Shown: positions 16,884-25,546 of the stretch, one piece after another
Layout of the letters: each line of letters starts with the position of its first letter
Position numbering within the stretch: the stretch's first letter is position 1
NCBI RefSeq assembly: GCF_900105325.1
Contig: NZ_FNSU01000003.1
Coordinates: 3,795,501 to 3,859,500, forward strand
Direction of reading: 5' to 3'
Length of the DNA: 64,000 nucleotides
Source of the DNA: Pseudomonas marginalis
GTDB lineage: Bacteria > Pseudomonadota > Gammaproteobacteria > Pseudomonadales > Pseudomonadaceae
Translations under genes and position numbers: made by a program
The notes under the pieces: model-generated
What the model was told of the DNA's origin: nothing
Database searches by the model: none
The model's input: only the letters and a program-made list of their open reading frames with translations

Positions 16884-18689
16884 TTAGTAAGCCAGGCCGA
16901 AGTCTTCTTCTTTCATGTCCATCAGGTTACTGGCGCCCGACAGCATGGTGGCCACGTGGGTACGGGTCCGCGGCAGGATGCGCTGGAAGTAGAAGCGCGC
17001 GGTTTGCAGCTTGGCGGTGTAGAACGCTTCTTCGCTGGTACCGGCGGCGAGTTTTTCGGCAGCCAGGCGCGCCATGTCGGCCCAGAAGTAAGCCAGGCAC
17101 GCGTAACCGGAGTACATCAGGTAATCCACCGAAGCGGCCCCCACCTCTTCGCGGTCTTTCATCGCGGCCATGCCGACCTTCATGGTCAACTCGCCCCACT
17201 CTTTGTTCAGCGCAGCCAGCGGTGCCACGAATTCCTTGACCGCGTCGTTGCCTTCGTTGGCCTGGCAGAACTTGTGCACGATCTTGGTGAAGCCCTTGAG
17301 CGCTTCGCCCTGGGTCATCAGCACTTTACGGCCGAGCAGGTCCAGTGCCTGGATGCCAGTGGTGCCTTCGTACAGCATGGAGATACGGCTGTCGCGAACG
17401 TTCTGCTCCATGCCCCACTCGGCGATAAAGCCGTGGCCGCCATAGATCTGCACGCCGTGGTTGGCGGATTCAAAACCGACTTCGGTCATGAACGCCTTGG
17501 CAATCGGGGTCATGAATGCCAGCAGGCCGTCGGCCTGTTTCTTGGCCTCGTCGTCGGTGCCGTACTTGACGATGTCCACTTGCTTGGCGGTGAAGTACAC
17601 CATCGCACGGTTACCTTCGGCGAAGGCTTTCATGGTCAGCAGCATGCGGCGCACGTCAGGGTGCACGATGATCGGGTCAGCGGCCTTTTCCGGCGCTTTC
17701 GGGCCAGTCAGGGAACGCATCTGCAAGCGATCGCGGGCGTATTTCAGGCCGCCCTGGAAGCCGATCTCGGCGTGGGCCAGGCCTTGCAGCGCGGTGCCCA
17801 GGCGAGCGGTGTTCATAAAGGTGAACATGCAGTTCAGGCCTTTGTTCGCCGGGCCGATCAGGAAACCGGTGGCCGCGTCGAAGTTCATCACACAGGTGGC
17901 GTTACCGTGGATACCCATCTTGTGTTCCAGGGAACCACAGCTCACGGCGTTGCGCGCACCGATCGAGCCGTCGGCGTTGGGCAGGAACTTGGGCACGATG
18001 AACAGCGAGATGCCTTTGGTACCCGCCGGTGCGTCCGGCAGGCGGGCCAGCACGATGTGGACGATGTTGTCGGCCATGTCGTGTTCACCGGCCGAGATGA
18101 AGATCTTGGTACCGGAGACTTTGTAGGAACCATCGGCCTGAGGCTCGGCCTTGGTGCGCAGCATGCCCAGGTCGGTACCGCAGTGTGGCTCGGTCAGGCA
18201 CATGGTGCCGGTCCACTCGCCCGACACCAGCTTGGTCAGGTAAGCCTCTTGCTGCTCGGGGGTGCCATGCTCGGAAATGGTGTTCATCGCACCATGGGAC
18301 AGGCCCGGGTACATGCCCCACGACCAGTTGGCTTCGCCGACCATTTCGCTCACGGCCAGGCCCAGGGATTCCGGCAGGCCTTGGCCACCGTGCTCCACGT
18401 CGTGGGCCAGGCTTGGCCAGCCGCCTTCGACAAATTGTTTGTAGGCTTCTTTGAAACCAGCAGGGGTTTTTACGCCAGACTCACTCCAGGTGCACCCTTC
18501 GATGTCACCCACGCGGTTCAACGGTGCCAGCACTTGCTCACAAAACTTGGCGCCTTCTTCGAGAATGGCGTCAACCATGTCCGGGGTAGCGTCCTGGCAA
18601 GCCGGCAGGCTTTGATAGTGCGCTTCATAGCCGAGCAGTTCGTCACGAACGAAGCGAATATCACGCAAGGGGGCCTTGTAGTCAGGCAT
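16884..18689 (-). CDS. Acyl-CoA dehydrogenase (FadE-type), paralogue 3, PsrA-controlled candidate
   Basis: 601-aa acyl-CoA dehydrogenase starting MPDYKAPLRDIRF. It has MCLTEPHCGTDLGMLRT, HKMGIHGNATCVMNF and YEGTTGIQALDLLGRKV, with the C-terminal extension of the family. It is likely the main long- or medium-chain fatty acyl-CoA dehydrogenase of this cluster, because tandem PsrA-type operators lie 61-87 nt upstream. P. aeruginosa has comparable paralogues at PA0506-PA0508. The ATG at 18689 begins the segment conserved in all three paralogues; the extension to 18752 would cover the operator. Confidence 0.9.
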   Translation of the reverse strand: MPDYKAPLRDIRFVRDELLGYEAHYQSLPACQDATPDMVDAILEEGAKFCEQVLAPLNRVGDIEGCTWSESGVKTPAGFKEAYKQFVEGGWPSLAHDVEHGGQGLPESLGLAVSEMVGEANWSWGMYPGLSHGAMNTISEHGTPEQQEAYLTKLVSGEWTGTMCLTEPHCGTDLGMLRTKAEPQADGSYKVSGTKIFISAGEHDMADNIVHIVLARLPDAPAGTKGISLFIVPKFLPNADGSIGARNAVSCGSLEHKMGIHGNATCVMNFDAATGFLIGPANKGLNCMFTFMNTARLGTALQGLAHAEIGFQGGLKYARDRLQMRSLTGPKAPEKAADPIIVHPDVRRMLLTMKAFAEGNRAMVYFTAKQVDIVKYGTDDEAKKQADGLLAFMTPIAKAFMTEVGFESANHGVQIYGGHGFIAEWGMEQNVRDSRISMLYEGTTGIQALDLLGRKVLMTQGEALKGFTKIVHKFCQANEGNDAVKEFVAPLAALNKEWGELTMKVGMAAMKDREEVGAASVDYLMYSGYACLAYFWADMARLAAEKLAAGTSEEAFYTAKLQTARFYFQRILPRTRTHVATMLSGASNLMDMKEEDFGLAY

Positions 18690-18749
18690 AGCGATAAACC
18701 TCTGCTGATGTATCTGGAATGAACAACCGCGTGGATTTGTTATGGCGGT

Positions 18750-18776
18750 CAAACAGGTGTTTGAAACATACGTTTA
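18750..18776. promoter_or_regulatory. Tandem PsrA-type operators
   Basis: CAAAC-AGGT-GTTTG at 18750-18763 fits the PsrA consensus (G/C)AAAC-N2-4-GTTT(G/C). An overlapping second copy, GAAAC-ATAC-GTTTA, lies at 18763-18776. PsrA is the TetR-type, fatty-acid-responsive repressor of beta-oxidation genes in Pseudomonas. On the minus strand TTCAAA, 17 nt and TAACAA form a possible -35/-10 pair with the first site in the spacer. Confidence 0.75.
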
Positions 18777-18941
18777 CGACCTGGGGATGTCAAGCGTCGT
18801 CCAGACACCGTTTGTCATGACGCGGGTCAATGGCAGGCATGGCGAGGCCTGCGGCGGGATGCCACAAGGTGTTCAGAAGAAAATGGAGGATTGCGCAAAG
18901 GCGACCAGCCCCAGGAAGAAGCCGGTCGTACGAAAGAGGGG

Positions 18942-19223
18942 TTAAGCGAAGGTGTCGATCAGGGTACCGAGCATTTCGTCTGAAGCCTTGGCGACCTTGG
19001 CGCCCAACTCCACTTGAAACTTGCCTTGGGCCATTTCAACCATATTGCTCGCCGAGTTCGTCGGCTGGGCGCGGTCATTGGCTTGCAACCGGTCGCGCTG
19101 TGCGTCCGACGGCTGGGTGGTCGCGGCGCTGGCAATCCTGCCGGCGGCCTGGTCGACACGGCTCTGCCCGGCCTGAATGGTGCTCAGCCCCGAGTAAAAC
19201 GCGCTGCTGCCAGAGATGTCCAT
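18942..19223 (-). CDS. Conserved small protein of unknown function (93 aa)
   Basis: 93 aa, no cysteines, no signal peptide and no membrane helix. The N-terminal SGSSAFYSGLSTIQAGQSRVDQAAGRIAS resembles the amphipathic N-terminal helix of flagellar rod, hook and hook-associated proteins (GLxxxQxRxDxxAxNIA), but the rest matches nothing I recognise. The second half is Gln/Ala/Asn-rich, with a helix VEMAQGKFQVELGAKVAKASDEMLG near the C-terminus. It is a single gene between acyl-CoA dehydrogenase and the bio operon. I assign no function. Confidence 0.7.
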   Translation of the reverse strand: MDISGSSAFYSGLSTIQAGQSRVDQAAGRIASAATTQPSDAQRDRLQANDRAQPTNSASNMVEMAQGKFQVELGAKVAKASDEMLGTLIDTFA

Positions 19224-19329
19224 GGCTTCAACCTGCCTTTAGAGAATCGTGAAGTTGAATTGAAGCAGACATACTGGCAAAAAGCCCGTTAAAAACACTA
19301 ATGGCATAATGCCTTGCCGATAGCCAGAA

Positions 19330-20010
19330 TCAGTCAAGCAGGTCCAGTTGCAGGTACTCAGCTACCGCCTCGGCGCCGGCGTGCTTGAGCTTGGGCACTC
19401 GTCCAAGGCATGGCGCGGGCAAACGCTCGGCCAGGGTGGCGAGGTTTTCTTCCAGACGAGAGGTCTTGGGGTCGATGATATTCGCCACCCAACCGGCCAA
19501 GGGCAAACCGTCCCGGGCGATGGCTTCGGCGGTGAGCAAGGCATGGCTGATGCATCCCAGGCGCACGCCCACCACCAGGATCACCGGCAGTTGCAGCGCC
19601 ATGGCCAGGTCCGACAGGTTGTCCTGGTCAGCCAACGGCACACGCCAACCGCCTGCGCCTTCGATGAGGGTGAAATCCGCCTGACGCGCCAGAATCTGCT
19701 GCATGGGTTTCAACAACGACTGCACCGTCAGCGCGACGCCGGCCTCCCGCGCGGCCAGATGGGGCGCGATGGCGGGTTCGAACGCCACCGGGTTGACCTC
19801 GGCATAACTCAACGGCAATGAACATTCGGCCAGCAGCGCCAGGGCATCGGCGTTGCGCAAGCCCTTGGCCGTGACCTGGCAGCCGGAAGCCACGGGTTTT
19901 CCCGCCGCAGTACTTTTGCCGGCTAGCCGAGCGGCGTGCAACAGGCCGGCGGCGATAGTGGTCTTGCCGACATCCGTATCGGTGCCGGTGATGAAATAGG
20001 CGGCGCTCAT
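19330..20010 (-). CDS. bioD: Dethiobiotin synthetase
   Basis: ATP-dependent carboxylase that closes the ureido ring of 7,8-diaminopelargonate to give dethiobiotin. The 226-aa length is normal. The P-loop GTDTDVGKTT is at residues 8-17, with GKPVASG and the IEGAGGW segment typical of BioD. It overlaps bioC by 4 nt (ATGA) and is last in the operon bioB-F-H-C-D. Confidence 0.95.
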   Translation of the reverse strand: MSAAYFITGTDTDVGKTTIAAGLLHAARLAGKSTAAGKPVASGCQVTAKGLRNADALALLAECSLPLSYAEVNPVAFEPAIAPHLAAREAGVALTVQSLLKPMQQILARQADFTLIEGAGGWRVPLADQDNLSDLAMALQLPVILVVGVRLGCISHALLTAEAIARDGLPLAGWVANIIDPKTSRLEENLATLAERLPAPCLGRVPKLKHAGAEAVAEYLQLDLLD

Positions 20011-20819
20011 AGGGGCTTCTCCAGGACGGCGTACACCACTTGATAAGTGGCCGGCAGTCCCTCGGCCTGACGGAACTGCTCGTAGGCGTCTACCAGTGCA
20101 ACAATCCGCGCACGGCCCGTCAACCCTCCCGGGCGGCCCGGATTGAGATTGTGCGCACCGAGCGCCTTGAGCTCATGGGTCAGGCTGCGCACATCCGGAT
20201 AATGCAGCACATGGGCACGTCGCTCCAGGCTGACCACGCGCAAACCGCTGGCCGCGCACAACTGCTGGTACGCCTCGAAAGTGCGGAAGCGATTGACGTG
20301 CACCAGGCCATCCGCCGCCCGCCAGCTTTCGCGCAACTCATCCAGCGTCCCGACGCACAAACTGGCGAACGCCAGCACGCCACCCGGCTGCAGCACGCGA
20401 TAGGCCTCGCTGAGCACCGCCTCGAAGTTCGCACACCACTGCACCGCCAGGCTGGAGAAGAGCAGCTCGAAGCTCTCGGCTTTCAGCGGCAAGCGTTCTG
20501 CATCACCCGCGACAAAATGATGTGCGCCACCCAAAGGCCGCGCATGGTTAAGCATGCCCTCGGCAATATCCAGCGCCACACCTTGGCTGGCGGGCAACAA
20601 CTCGCCCAGCACACGGCTGAAATAACCCGTGCCGCAGCCCATATCCAGCCAGTGCCGTGGCGCACACGCTGATGGCAGCCGGGCCAGCAGCCCATGCCCT
20701 ACGGCGCGCTGCAACTCGGCGACGCTGTCGTAACTGGCCGCCGCACGGGAAAACGACGCCGCCACCTGACGTTTGTCCGGCAAGGCGCCCGGCAGGGAGG
20801 GATGGGATAAATCAGTCAT
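20007..20819 (-). CDS. bioC: Malonyl-ACP O-methyltransferase
   Basis: SAM-dependent methyltransferase that caps the malonyl-ACP carboxylate so fatty-acid synthase can build the pimeloyl chain. The SAM motif LDMGCGTGYFSR lies near residues 56-67, followed by GVALDIAEGML. I chose the start at 20819 (MTDLSHPS), which overlaps bioH by 8 nt and gives 270 aa; the ORF extension to 20903 would overlap bioH by 92 nt. Confidence 0.94.
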   Translation of the reverse strand: MTDLSHPSLPGALPDKRQVAASFSRAAASYDSVAELQRAVGHGLLARLPSACAPRHWLDMGCGTGYFSRVLGELLPASQGVALDIAEGMLNHARPLGGAHHFVAGDAERLPLKAESFELLFSSLAVQWCANFEAVLSEAYRVLQPGGVLAFASLCVGTLDELRESWRAADGLVHVNRFRTFEAYQQLCAASGLRVVSLERRAHVLHYPDVRSLTHELKALGAHNLNPGRPGGLTGRARIVALVDAYEQFRQAEGLPATYQVVYAVLEKPL

Positions 20820-21543
20820 CGACGCACTCATGCAAAAAAGCCTGGATGGCCCCCGCCACACCGTGGGGGTCTTCCAGAAGAAAAGCGTGACCAGCCTGTT
20901 CAATCAGGCCGATTTCCACATCCGGCAGCAGCGCCAGCAGGTCGCTGGCGGCTTCGGCGGGCACCAATCCATCCATACCGGCGAACAGGTGCAACTGTGG
21001 GCCGCGATAGGCCAGCAAGGCGTCGCGAGTATCCAGTTGGGCCAACAGTTCCAGGCCGGGCATCAACACGCTGGACGCTGAATGCGGCGCGCCACTGACC
21101 AGCAGGCGCGACAGCCCGCGCGGGTCTTCGGCGCCTTTGGCGCACAACAGGCCGAAGCGTTTGAGGGTGACTTGGGAATCGGCGTGACAGCCGGCCAGGA
21201 ACGCATCGAACGTCGCGGCGGGCATCCCATGGGGCCAGCCGTCGTGTGCGACGAAGCACGGGTTGCTCGCCAGGGTCAGCAAGCCGCAGCAACGCTCGCC
21301 GCGCCGCGCCGCCAGTTCGGCAGCGAGCATGCCGCCCAGGGACCAGCCGCCCAGCCAGGCGTTGTCGGGCAGGGTAGCGTCGAGTTCGTCGAGCCATTCA
21401 TCGAGGTCGCTGGAAGCAAGCGCCGGCAATGGCTCGACCTGCACCTGCAGGTGTGCGTCCAGGCCACGCAAGGCGGCGGCCAAAGGCTCCAGCGGCGATA
21501 CGCCGAGACCCCAGCCGGGCAGCAGGATCAGTCGATCACGCAT
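20812..21543 (-). CDS. bioH: Pimeloyl-ACP methyl ester esterase
   Basis: Alpha/beta-hydrolase that removes the methyl cap to release pimeloyl-ACP. The nucleophile elbow GWSLGG places Ser at residue 68; a late Asp (FAGMDGLVP) and a C-terminal His (QAGHAFLLEDP) complete the triad. The ATG at 21543 overlaps the bioF stop by 8 nt, giving 243 aa. The bioC-bioH pairing means pimelate is made by the modified fatty-acid route. Confidence 0.93.
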   Translation of the reverse strand: MRDRLILLPGWGLGVSPLEPLAAALRGLDAHLQVQVEPLPALASSDLDEWLDELDATLPDNAWLGGWSLGGMLAAELAARRGERCCGLLTLASNPCFVAHDGWPHGMPAATFDAFLAGCHADSQVTLKRFGLLCAKGAEDPRGLSRLLVSGAPHSASSVLMPGLELLAQLDTRDALLAYRGPQLHLFAGMDGLVPAEAASDLLALLPDVEIGLIEQAGHAFLLEDPHGVAGAIQAFLHECVDD

Positions 21544-22717
21544 GGTCGGGCTCCGTGGCACCAGACAAGCGGAAACACTCTTCCAATGCGTTTAACAATA
21601 GCTGTACCTGCGCCTCGCTGTGGGCTGCGGTCAAGGTCACGCGCAAACGCGCGCTGCCGGCGGGTACGGTGGGCGGGCGGATCGCAGTGACCATCAGGCC
21701 CCGCTCACGCAGCATCTGCGACAGGCGCACGGCCTTGGCACTGTCGCCGATCAGGATCGGCTGGATCGGTGTAAAGCTGTCCATCAAGTCCAGGCCAAGC
21801 TGCTCGGCGCCCTGGCGAAACTGACGAATCAGGCGGTCGAGGTGCTCGCGCCGCCAATGTTCGGTGCGTAGCAGCTCCAGGCTTTTCAGGGTGGCGCAGG
21901 CCAGCGCCGGCGGTTGGCTGGTGGTGTAGATATACGGCCGGGCAAACTGGATCAGGCTTTCGATCAGGTCCTCACTGCCCGCGACAAACGCGCCCGCCGT
22001 GCCGAACGCTTTGCCCAGGGTGCCGACCAATACCGGCACGTCGTCCTGGCTCAAGCCGAAATGCTCGACGATCCCGCCGCCATTGGCGCCGAGCGGACCA
22101 AAGCCATGGGCATCATCCACCATCAACCAGGCGCCTTTGGCCCTGGCTGCACGGGCCAGTGCCGGCAGGTCGGCCAGGTCGCCGTCCATGCTGAACACAC
22201 CATCGGTGACCACCAGCGTATTACCGGTGGCTTTCTCCAGGCGCTTGGCCAGGCTGATCGCGTCGTTGTGCAGGTAGCGATTGAAGCGCGCACCGGACAG
22301 CAAGCCGGCATCCAGCAGCGAGGCATGGTTGAGACGGTCTTCCAGCACCGTATCGCCCTGCCCCACCAACGCCGTGACCGCACCGAGGTTGGCCATGTAG
22401 CCGGTGGTAAACAGCAGCGCACGCGGGCGGCCAGTGAGATCGGCCAGCGCCTCCTCCAGTTCATGGTGCGGCGTGGAATGGCCCACCACCAAGTGCGAGG
22501 CACCGCCGCCCACGCCCCAATGGGACGCCCCGGCGCGCCAGGCCTCGATCACTTGCGGGTGATTGGCCAGGCCCAGGTAATCGTTATTGCAGAATGCCAG
22601 GAGGGGTTGACCGTCAACCACCACCGCCGGGCCTTGGGGGCTCTGGAGCAGCGGGCGTTGACGGTAAAGGTGTTCGGCACGGCGGGCAGCGAGGCGCGCG
22701 GAGAGATCAAAAGACAT
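21536..22717 (-). CDS. bioF: 8-amino-7-oxononanoate synthase
   Basis: PLP-dependent alpha-oxoamine synthase that condenses pimeloyl-ACP with alanine. The 393-aa length is normal. Family marks are FCNNDYLGLANHP near residue 42, the substrate-binding GGGASHLVVGH, DDAHGFGPLG, and the Schiff-base lysine Lys236 in GTLGKAFGT. It lies 46 nt downstream of bioB. Confidence 0.95.
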   Translation of the reverse strand: MSFDLSARLAARRAEHLYRQRPLLQSPQGPAVVVDGQPLLAFCNNDYLGLANHPQVIEAWRAGASHWGVGGGASHLVVGHSTPHHELEEALADLTGRPRALLFTTGYMANLGAVTALVGQGDTVLEDRLNHASLLDAGLLSGARFNRYLHNDAISLAKRLEKATGNTLVVTDGVFSMDGDLADLPALARAARAKGAWLMVDDAHGFGPLGANGGGIVEHFGLSQDDVPVLVGTLGKAFGTAGAFVAGSEDLIESLIQFARPYIYTTSQPPALACATLKSLELLRTEHWRREHLDRLIRQFRQGAEQLGLDLMDSFTPIQPILIGDSAKAVRLSQMLRERGLMVTAIRPPTVPAGSARLRVTLTAAHSEAQVQLLLNALEECFRLSGATEPDHA

Positions 22718-22763
22718 GCAGGCCTCGGGGTGGCAGGTGCAACTCGGTCAAAACATATGGGAA

Positions 22764-23819
22764 TCAAACAACGGCGTTATAGAACTGCTCGCTGCTCTTC
22801 TGCTCCACCAACGCCTGTTCGATGGCCGCCTGGTGCACTTCATCCGCATGCTCTTCACGGGCTTCCGGCAGGATGCCCAGGCGCGAGAACAGTTGCATGT
22901 CCTTGTCGGCCTGAGGGTTGGCGGTGGTCAGCAGTTTGTCGCCGTAGAAGATCGAGTTGGCACCGGCAAAGAACGCCAGGGCCTGCATCTGCTCGTTCAT
23001 CGCTTCGCGCCCCGCCGACAGGCGCACATGGGATTGCGGCATCAGGATGCGCGCCACGGCCAGCATGCGGATGAAATCGAACGGGTCGATGTCCTCGGCA
23101 TTTTCCAACGGTGTGCCGGCGACTTTCACCAGCATGTTGATCGGCACCGACTCCGGATGCTCCGGCAGGTTGGCCAACTGGATCAGCAGGTTGGCGCGGT
23201 CATCAAGGGACTCGCCCATGCCAAGGATGCCGCCGGAGCAGATCTTCATCCCCGACTCACGCACATAGGCCAGGGTTTGCAGGCGCTCGCTGTAGGTACG
23301 GGTGGTGATGATACTGCCGTAGAACTCCGGCGACGTATCCAGGTTGTGGTTGTAGTAATCCAGGCCGGCCTGGGCCAGGGCTGCCGTCTGGTCCTGGTCG
23401 AGACGGCCGAGGGTCATGCAGGTTTCCAGGCCCATGGCCTTCACGCCTTTGACCATCTGCAGCACATAAGGCATGTCTTTGGCCGACGGGTGTTTCCAGG
23501 CGGCGCCCATGCAGAAACGGGTCGAACCGATGGCCTTGGCGCGAGCGGCCTCTTCGAGGACCTTCTGCACCTCCATCAGCTTTTCTTTTTCCAGGCCCGT
23601 GTTGTAGTGGCCCGACTGCGGACAATATTTGCAATCTTCCGGGCAGGCACCGGTCTTGATCGACAGCAGGGTCGACACCTGTACACGGTTGGCATCGAAA
23701 TGCGCGCGGTGCACGGTCTGCGCCTGGAACAACAGGTCATTGAACGGCTGCACGAACAACGCTTTGACTTCGGCTAAGGACCAATCGTGACGCAAGGTGG
23801 CGGTGGTGCTGGCGCTCAT
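22764..23819 (-). CDS. bioB: Biotin synthase
   Basis: Radical SAM enzyme that inserts sulfur into dethiobiotin. The CxxxCxxC motif is at Cys59, Cys63 and Cys66 (CPEDCKYC). YNHNLDTSPEFYG and the GGILGMGE loop are typical. The 351-aa frame starts at 23819 behind AAGGA; the longer frame to 23939 crosses the promoter. It is first in the operon, driven by the promoter at 23896-23924. Confidence 0.95.
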   Translation of the reverse strand: MSASTTATLRHDWSLAEVKALFVQPFNDLLFQAQTVHRAHFDANRVQVSTLLSIKTGACPEDCKYCPQSGHYNTGLEKEKLMEVQKVLEEAARAKAIGSTRFCMGAAWKHPSAKDMPYVLQMVKGVKAMGLETCMTLGRLDQDQTAALAQAGLDYYNHNLDTSPEFYGSIITTRTYSERLQTLAYVRESGMKICSGGILGMGESLDDRANLLIQLANLPEHPESVPINMLVKVAGTPLENAEDIDPFDFIRMLAVARILMPQSHVRLSAGREAMNEQMQALAFFAGANSIFYGDKLLTTANPQADKDMQLFSRLGILPEAREEHADEVHQAAIEQALVEQKSSEQFYNAVV

Positions 23820-23895
23820 GGGCGATTCCTTGATTATGCTTTGGCAAGCGCTGCGGGAAGGGGCAATACCCACAGACACGACACGGATGCTCGGC

Positions 23896-23924
23896 ATATT
23901 TAAGGAAGATTCATGCACTGTCAA
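23896..23924 (-). promoter_or_regulatory. bioB promoter
   Basis: On the minus strand TTGACA (23924-23919) and AAATAT (23901-23896) are separated by 17 nt, a near-consensus sigma-70 promoter 77 nt upstream of bioB. The -35 hexamer lies inside one half of the BirA-type operator and inside codons 3-4 of the divergent comF gene. Confidence 0.75.
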
Positions 23925-24650
23925 CCAAGCTACAAACACGAAGTTTACATCTGGTCAAAAAACATACAGACATGTTTAATCTGCGACGAGACGACTGAAA
24001 CCGCCGACTGTGTCTGCAACGTCTGCGAAACCGAGCTGCCCTGGCTGATGGAGCATTGCGAAATCTGCGCCCTGCCTTTGGCGATGGACGGCCTGGTCTG
24101 CGGCCAGTGCCTGAGACAACCGCCCGCCTTTAAACACGTGATCGCCCCCTGGACCTACAGCTTTCCGGTGGACACCCTGATCAGTCGCTTCAAGCACCAG
24201 GCACGCTGGCCCCTCGGGCATATGCTGGGGCGCTTGCTGGGGCACTACTTGCAACATCGCTTCGACAACCACTCACTCACCCGCCCGGACATGCTGCTGC
24301 CAGTGCCCATGGCCCGCAGGCGCCTGCGTGAACGGGGCTATAACCAGGCGCTGATGCTGGCGCGCTGGCTCAGCGTCGACCTCGACCTTCCCCACGATGA
24401 ACATCTATTGCTACGCCCTTATGAAACCGTCGCGCAGCAAGCCCTCGACGCCAAGACGCGCAAGCGCAACCTGCTCAACGCCTTCGCCCTGGCCCCGGGT
24501 GCCGAGGTGCGCGGCCGCCACCTGGCACTGGTGGACGACGTGCTCACCACCGGCGCCACCGCCCACAGCCTGGCGCGGTTATTGATCAACGCCGGCGCGC
24601 GACAGGTAGACGTGTACTGCCTGGCCCGCACGCCAAAGCCTGGCACTTGA
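23913..24650 (+). CDS. comF: ComF-family amidophosphoribosyltransferase-like protein
   Basis: 245-aa ComF/GntX-type protein. The N-terminal region has paired cysteines like a small zinc ribbon (CLIC, CVCNVC, CEIC, CGQC; residues about 21-70). The C-terminal half is a type I phosphoribosyltransferase domain with the PRPP loop LVDDVLTTGAT near residue 205. Members take part in uptake of transforming DNA in naturally competent bacteria; here the role is open. AGGAAG precedes the ATG. It is divergent from bioB, and its 5' codons contain the bio operator. Confidence 0.87.
   Translation: MHCQPSYKHEVYIWSKNIQTCLICDETTETADCVCNVCETELPWLMEHCEICALPLAMDGLVCGQCLRQPPAFKHVIAPWTYSFPVDTLISRFKHQARWPLGHMLGRLLGHYLQHRFDNHSLTRPDMLLPVPMARRRLRERGYNQALMLARWLSVDLDLPHDEHLLLRPYETVAQQALDAKTRKRNLLNAFALAPGAEVRGRHLALVDDVLTTGATAHSLARLLINAGARQVDVYCLARTPKPGT
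23919..23949. promoter_or_regulatory. Candidate BirA (biotin repressor) operator inside comF
   Basis: TGTCAACC, 15 nt, then AGTTTACA matches the BirA operator layout TTGTAAACC-N15-GGTTTACAA in spacing and in most half-site bases; the right half matches the inverse of the left at 6 of 8 positions. The left half covers the -35 of the bioB promoter, so biotin-loaded BirA would block bio transcription. This requires a BirA with a DNA-binding domain, encoded elsewhere. Confidence 0.65.
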
Positions 24651-24696
24651 CTCTCATGCCTCGCGGCCGCAACGTCCGCTCATCCCACCACAGCGA

Positions 24697-25467
24697 ATGC
24701 CCATGTCCCTACCGACGCTGCTCAGCCAACATATTGTCCGCCGCCCCCAGCGTATCGCCCTGCTGGGGCATATCGCCGAGCAGGGCTCCATCACCCGCGC
24801 CGCCAAAAGTGCGGGCTTGAGCTACAAGGCCGCCTGGGACGCCATCGACGAGCTGAACAACCTGGCGCAAAAACCCTTGGTCGAACGCAGTGTCGGCGGC
24901 AAGGGCGGCGGCGGCGCCAAACTCACGGCCGAGGGTGAACGGGTGTTGCGCCTCTACCAGCGCCTGCAAGTGTTGCAGGCCGAAGTGCTCGGCTCGGACG
25001 AGGCCGCCAGCGACTTCAACCTGCTCGGCCGCTTGATGCTGCGCACCAGCGCCCGTAACCAGTTGCATGGTCAGGTCATTGCGATTGAACAGCGTGGCCG
25101 CAACGACCTGATTCACTTGCAGCTCGCCGGAGGGCTGACCCTGGCGGCGCAAATCACCCATGACAGTACGCAACGGCTGGAGCTGGAAGTCGGCGTGGAA
25201 GTCGTTGCGCTGATCAAGGCCGGCTGGCTGGAATTGCTGGCGCCCGACAAACCTGCAACACCTGGACACAATTGCATGAGCGGGACCGTAGACGCGATTC
25301 TCGCCGCCGAGGACGGCCCCAGCGAAGTGCGCATCGCCCTGCCCAATGGCCAGGTTTTATGCGCCTTGGCGCAGCCCGCCGCGCTCGAGGCCCTGGGCGC
25401 CGCCGCTGGCAGGACGCTCCAAGTGCAATTTGCCGCCAGCAATGTGCTGCTCGGCACGCCGGTCTGA
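24697..25467 (+). CDS. ModE-like molybdate-responsive regulator
   Basis: 256 aa. The N-terminal winged helix-turn-helix (ALLGHIAEQGSITRAAKSAGLSYKAAWDAIDELNNL, then the GGKGGGGAKLT wing, residues 20-90) is the ModE type. Two MOP/TOBE ligand-binding repeats follow at about 118-180 (TSARNQLHGQV) and 190-255 (NCMSGTVDAI). ModE dimers bind molybdate and control modABC. No molybdate transporter lies in the window, so the target is elsewhere or further away. The start at 24703 is equally possible; neither has a strong Shine-Dalgarno. Confidence 0.87.
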   Translation: MPMSLPTLLSQHIVRRPQRIALLGHIAEQGSITRAAKSAGLSYKAAWDAIDELNNLAQKPLVERSVGGKGGGGAKLTAEGERVLRLYQRLQVLQAEVLGSDEAASDFNLLGRLMLRTSARNQLHGQVIAIEQRGRNDLIHLQLAGGLTLAAQITHDSTQRLELEVGVEVVALIKAGWLELLAPDKPATPGHNCMSGTVDAILAAEDGPSEVRIALPNGQVLCALAQPAALEALGAAAGRTLQVQFAASNVLLGTPV

Positions 25468-25546
25468 GCCGAGTAGCTCTTCAAACTGCAACAATTTCGT
25501 CACGCCCGCTCCTTATGGTGTCTGCAAAAACCGCAGGGAGCCTGAC

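Noticed and set aside
16956..18722. 588-codon antisense frame opposite paralogue 3
   Set aside because: Same shadow effect; the minus-strand gene has full family motifs.
25468..25546. Pho box before the phoX-family gene
   Set aside because: No CTGTCAT-type direct repeats in the short upstream gap.
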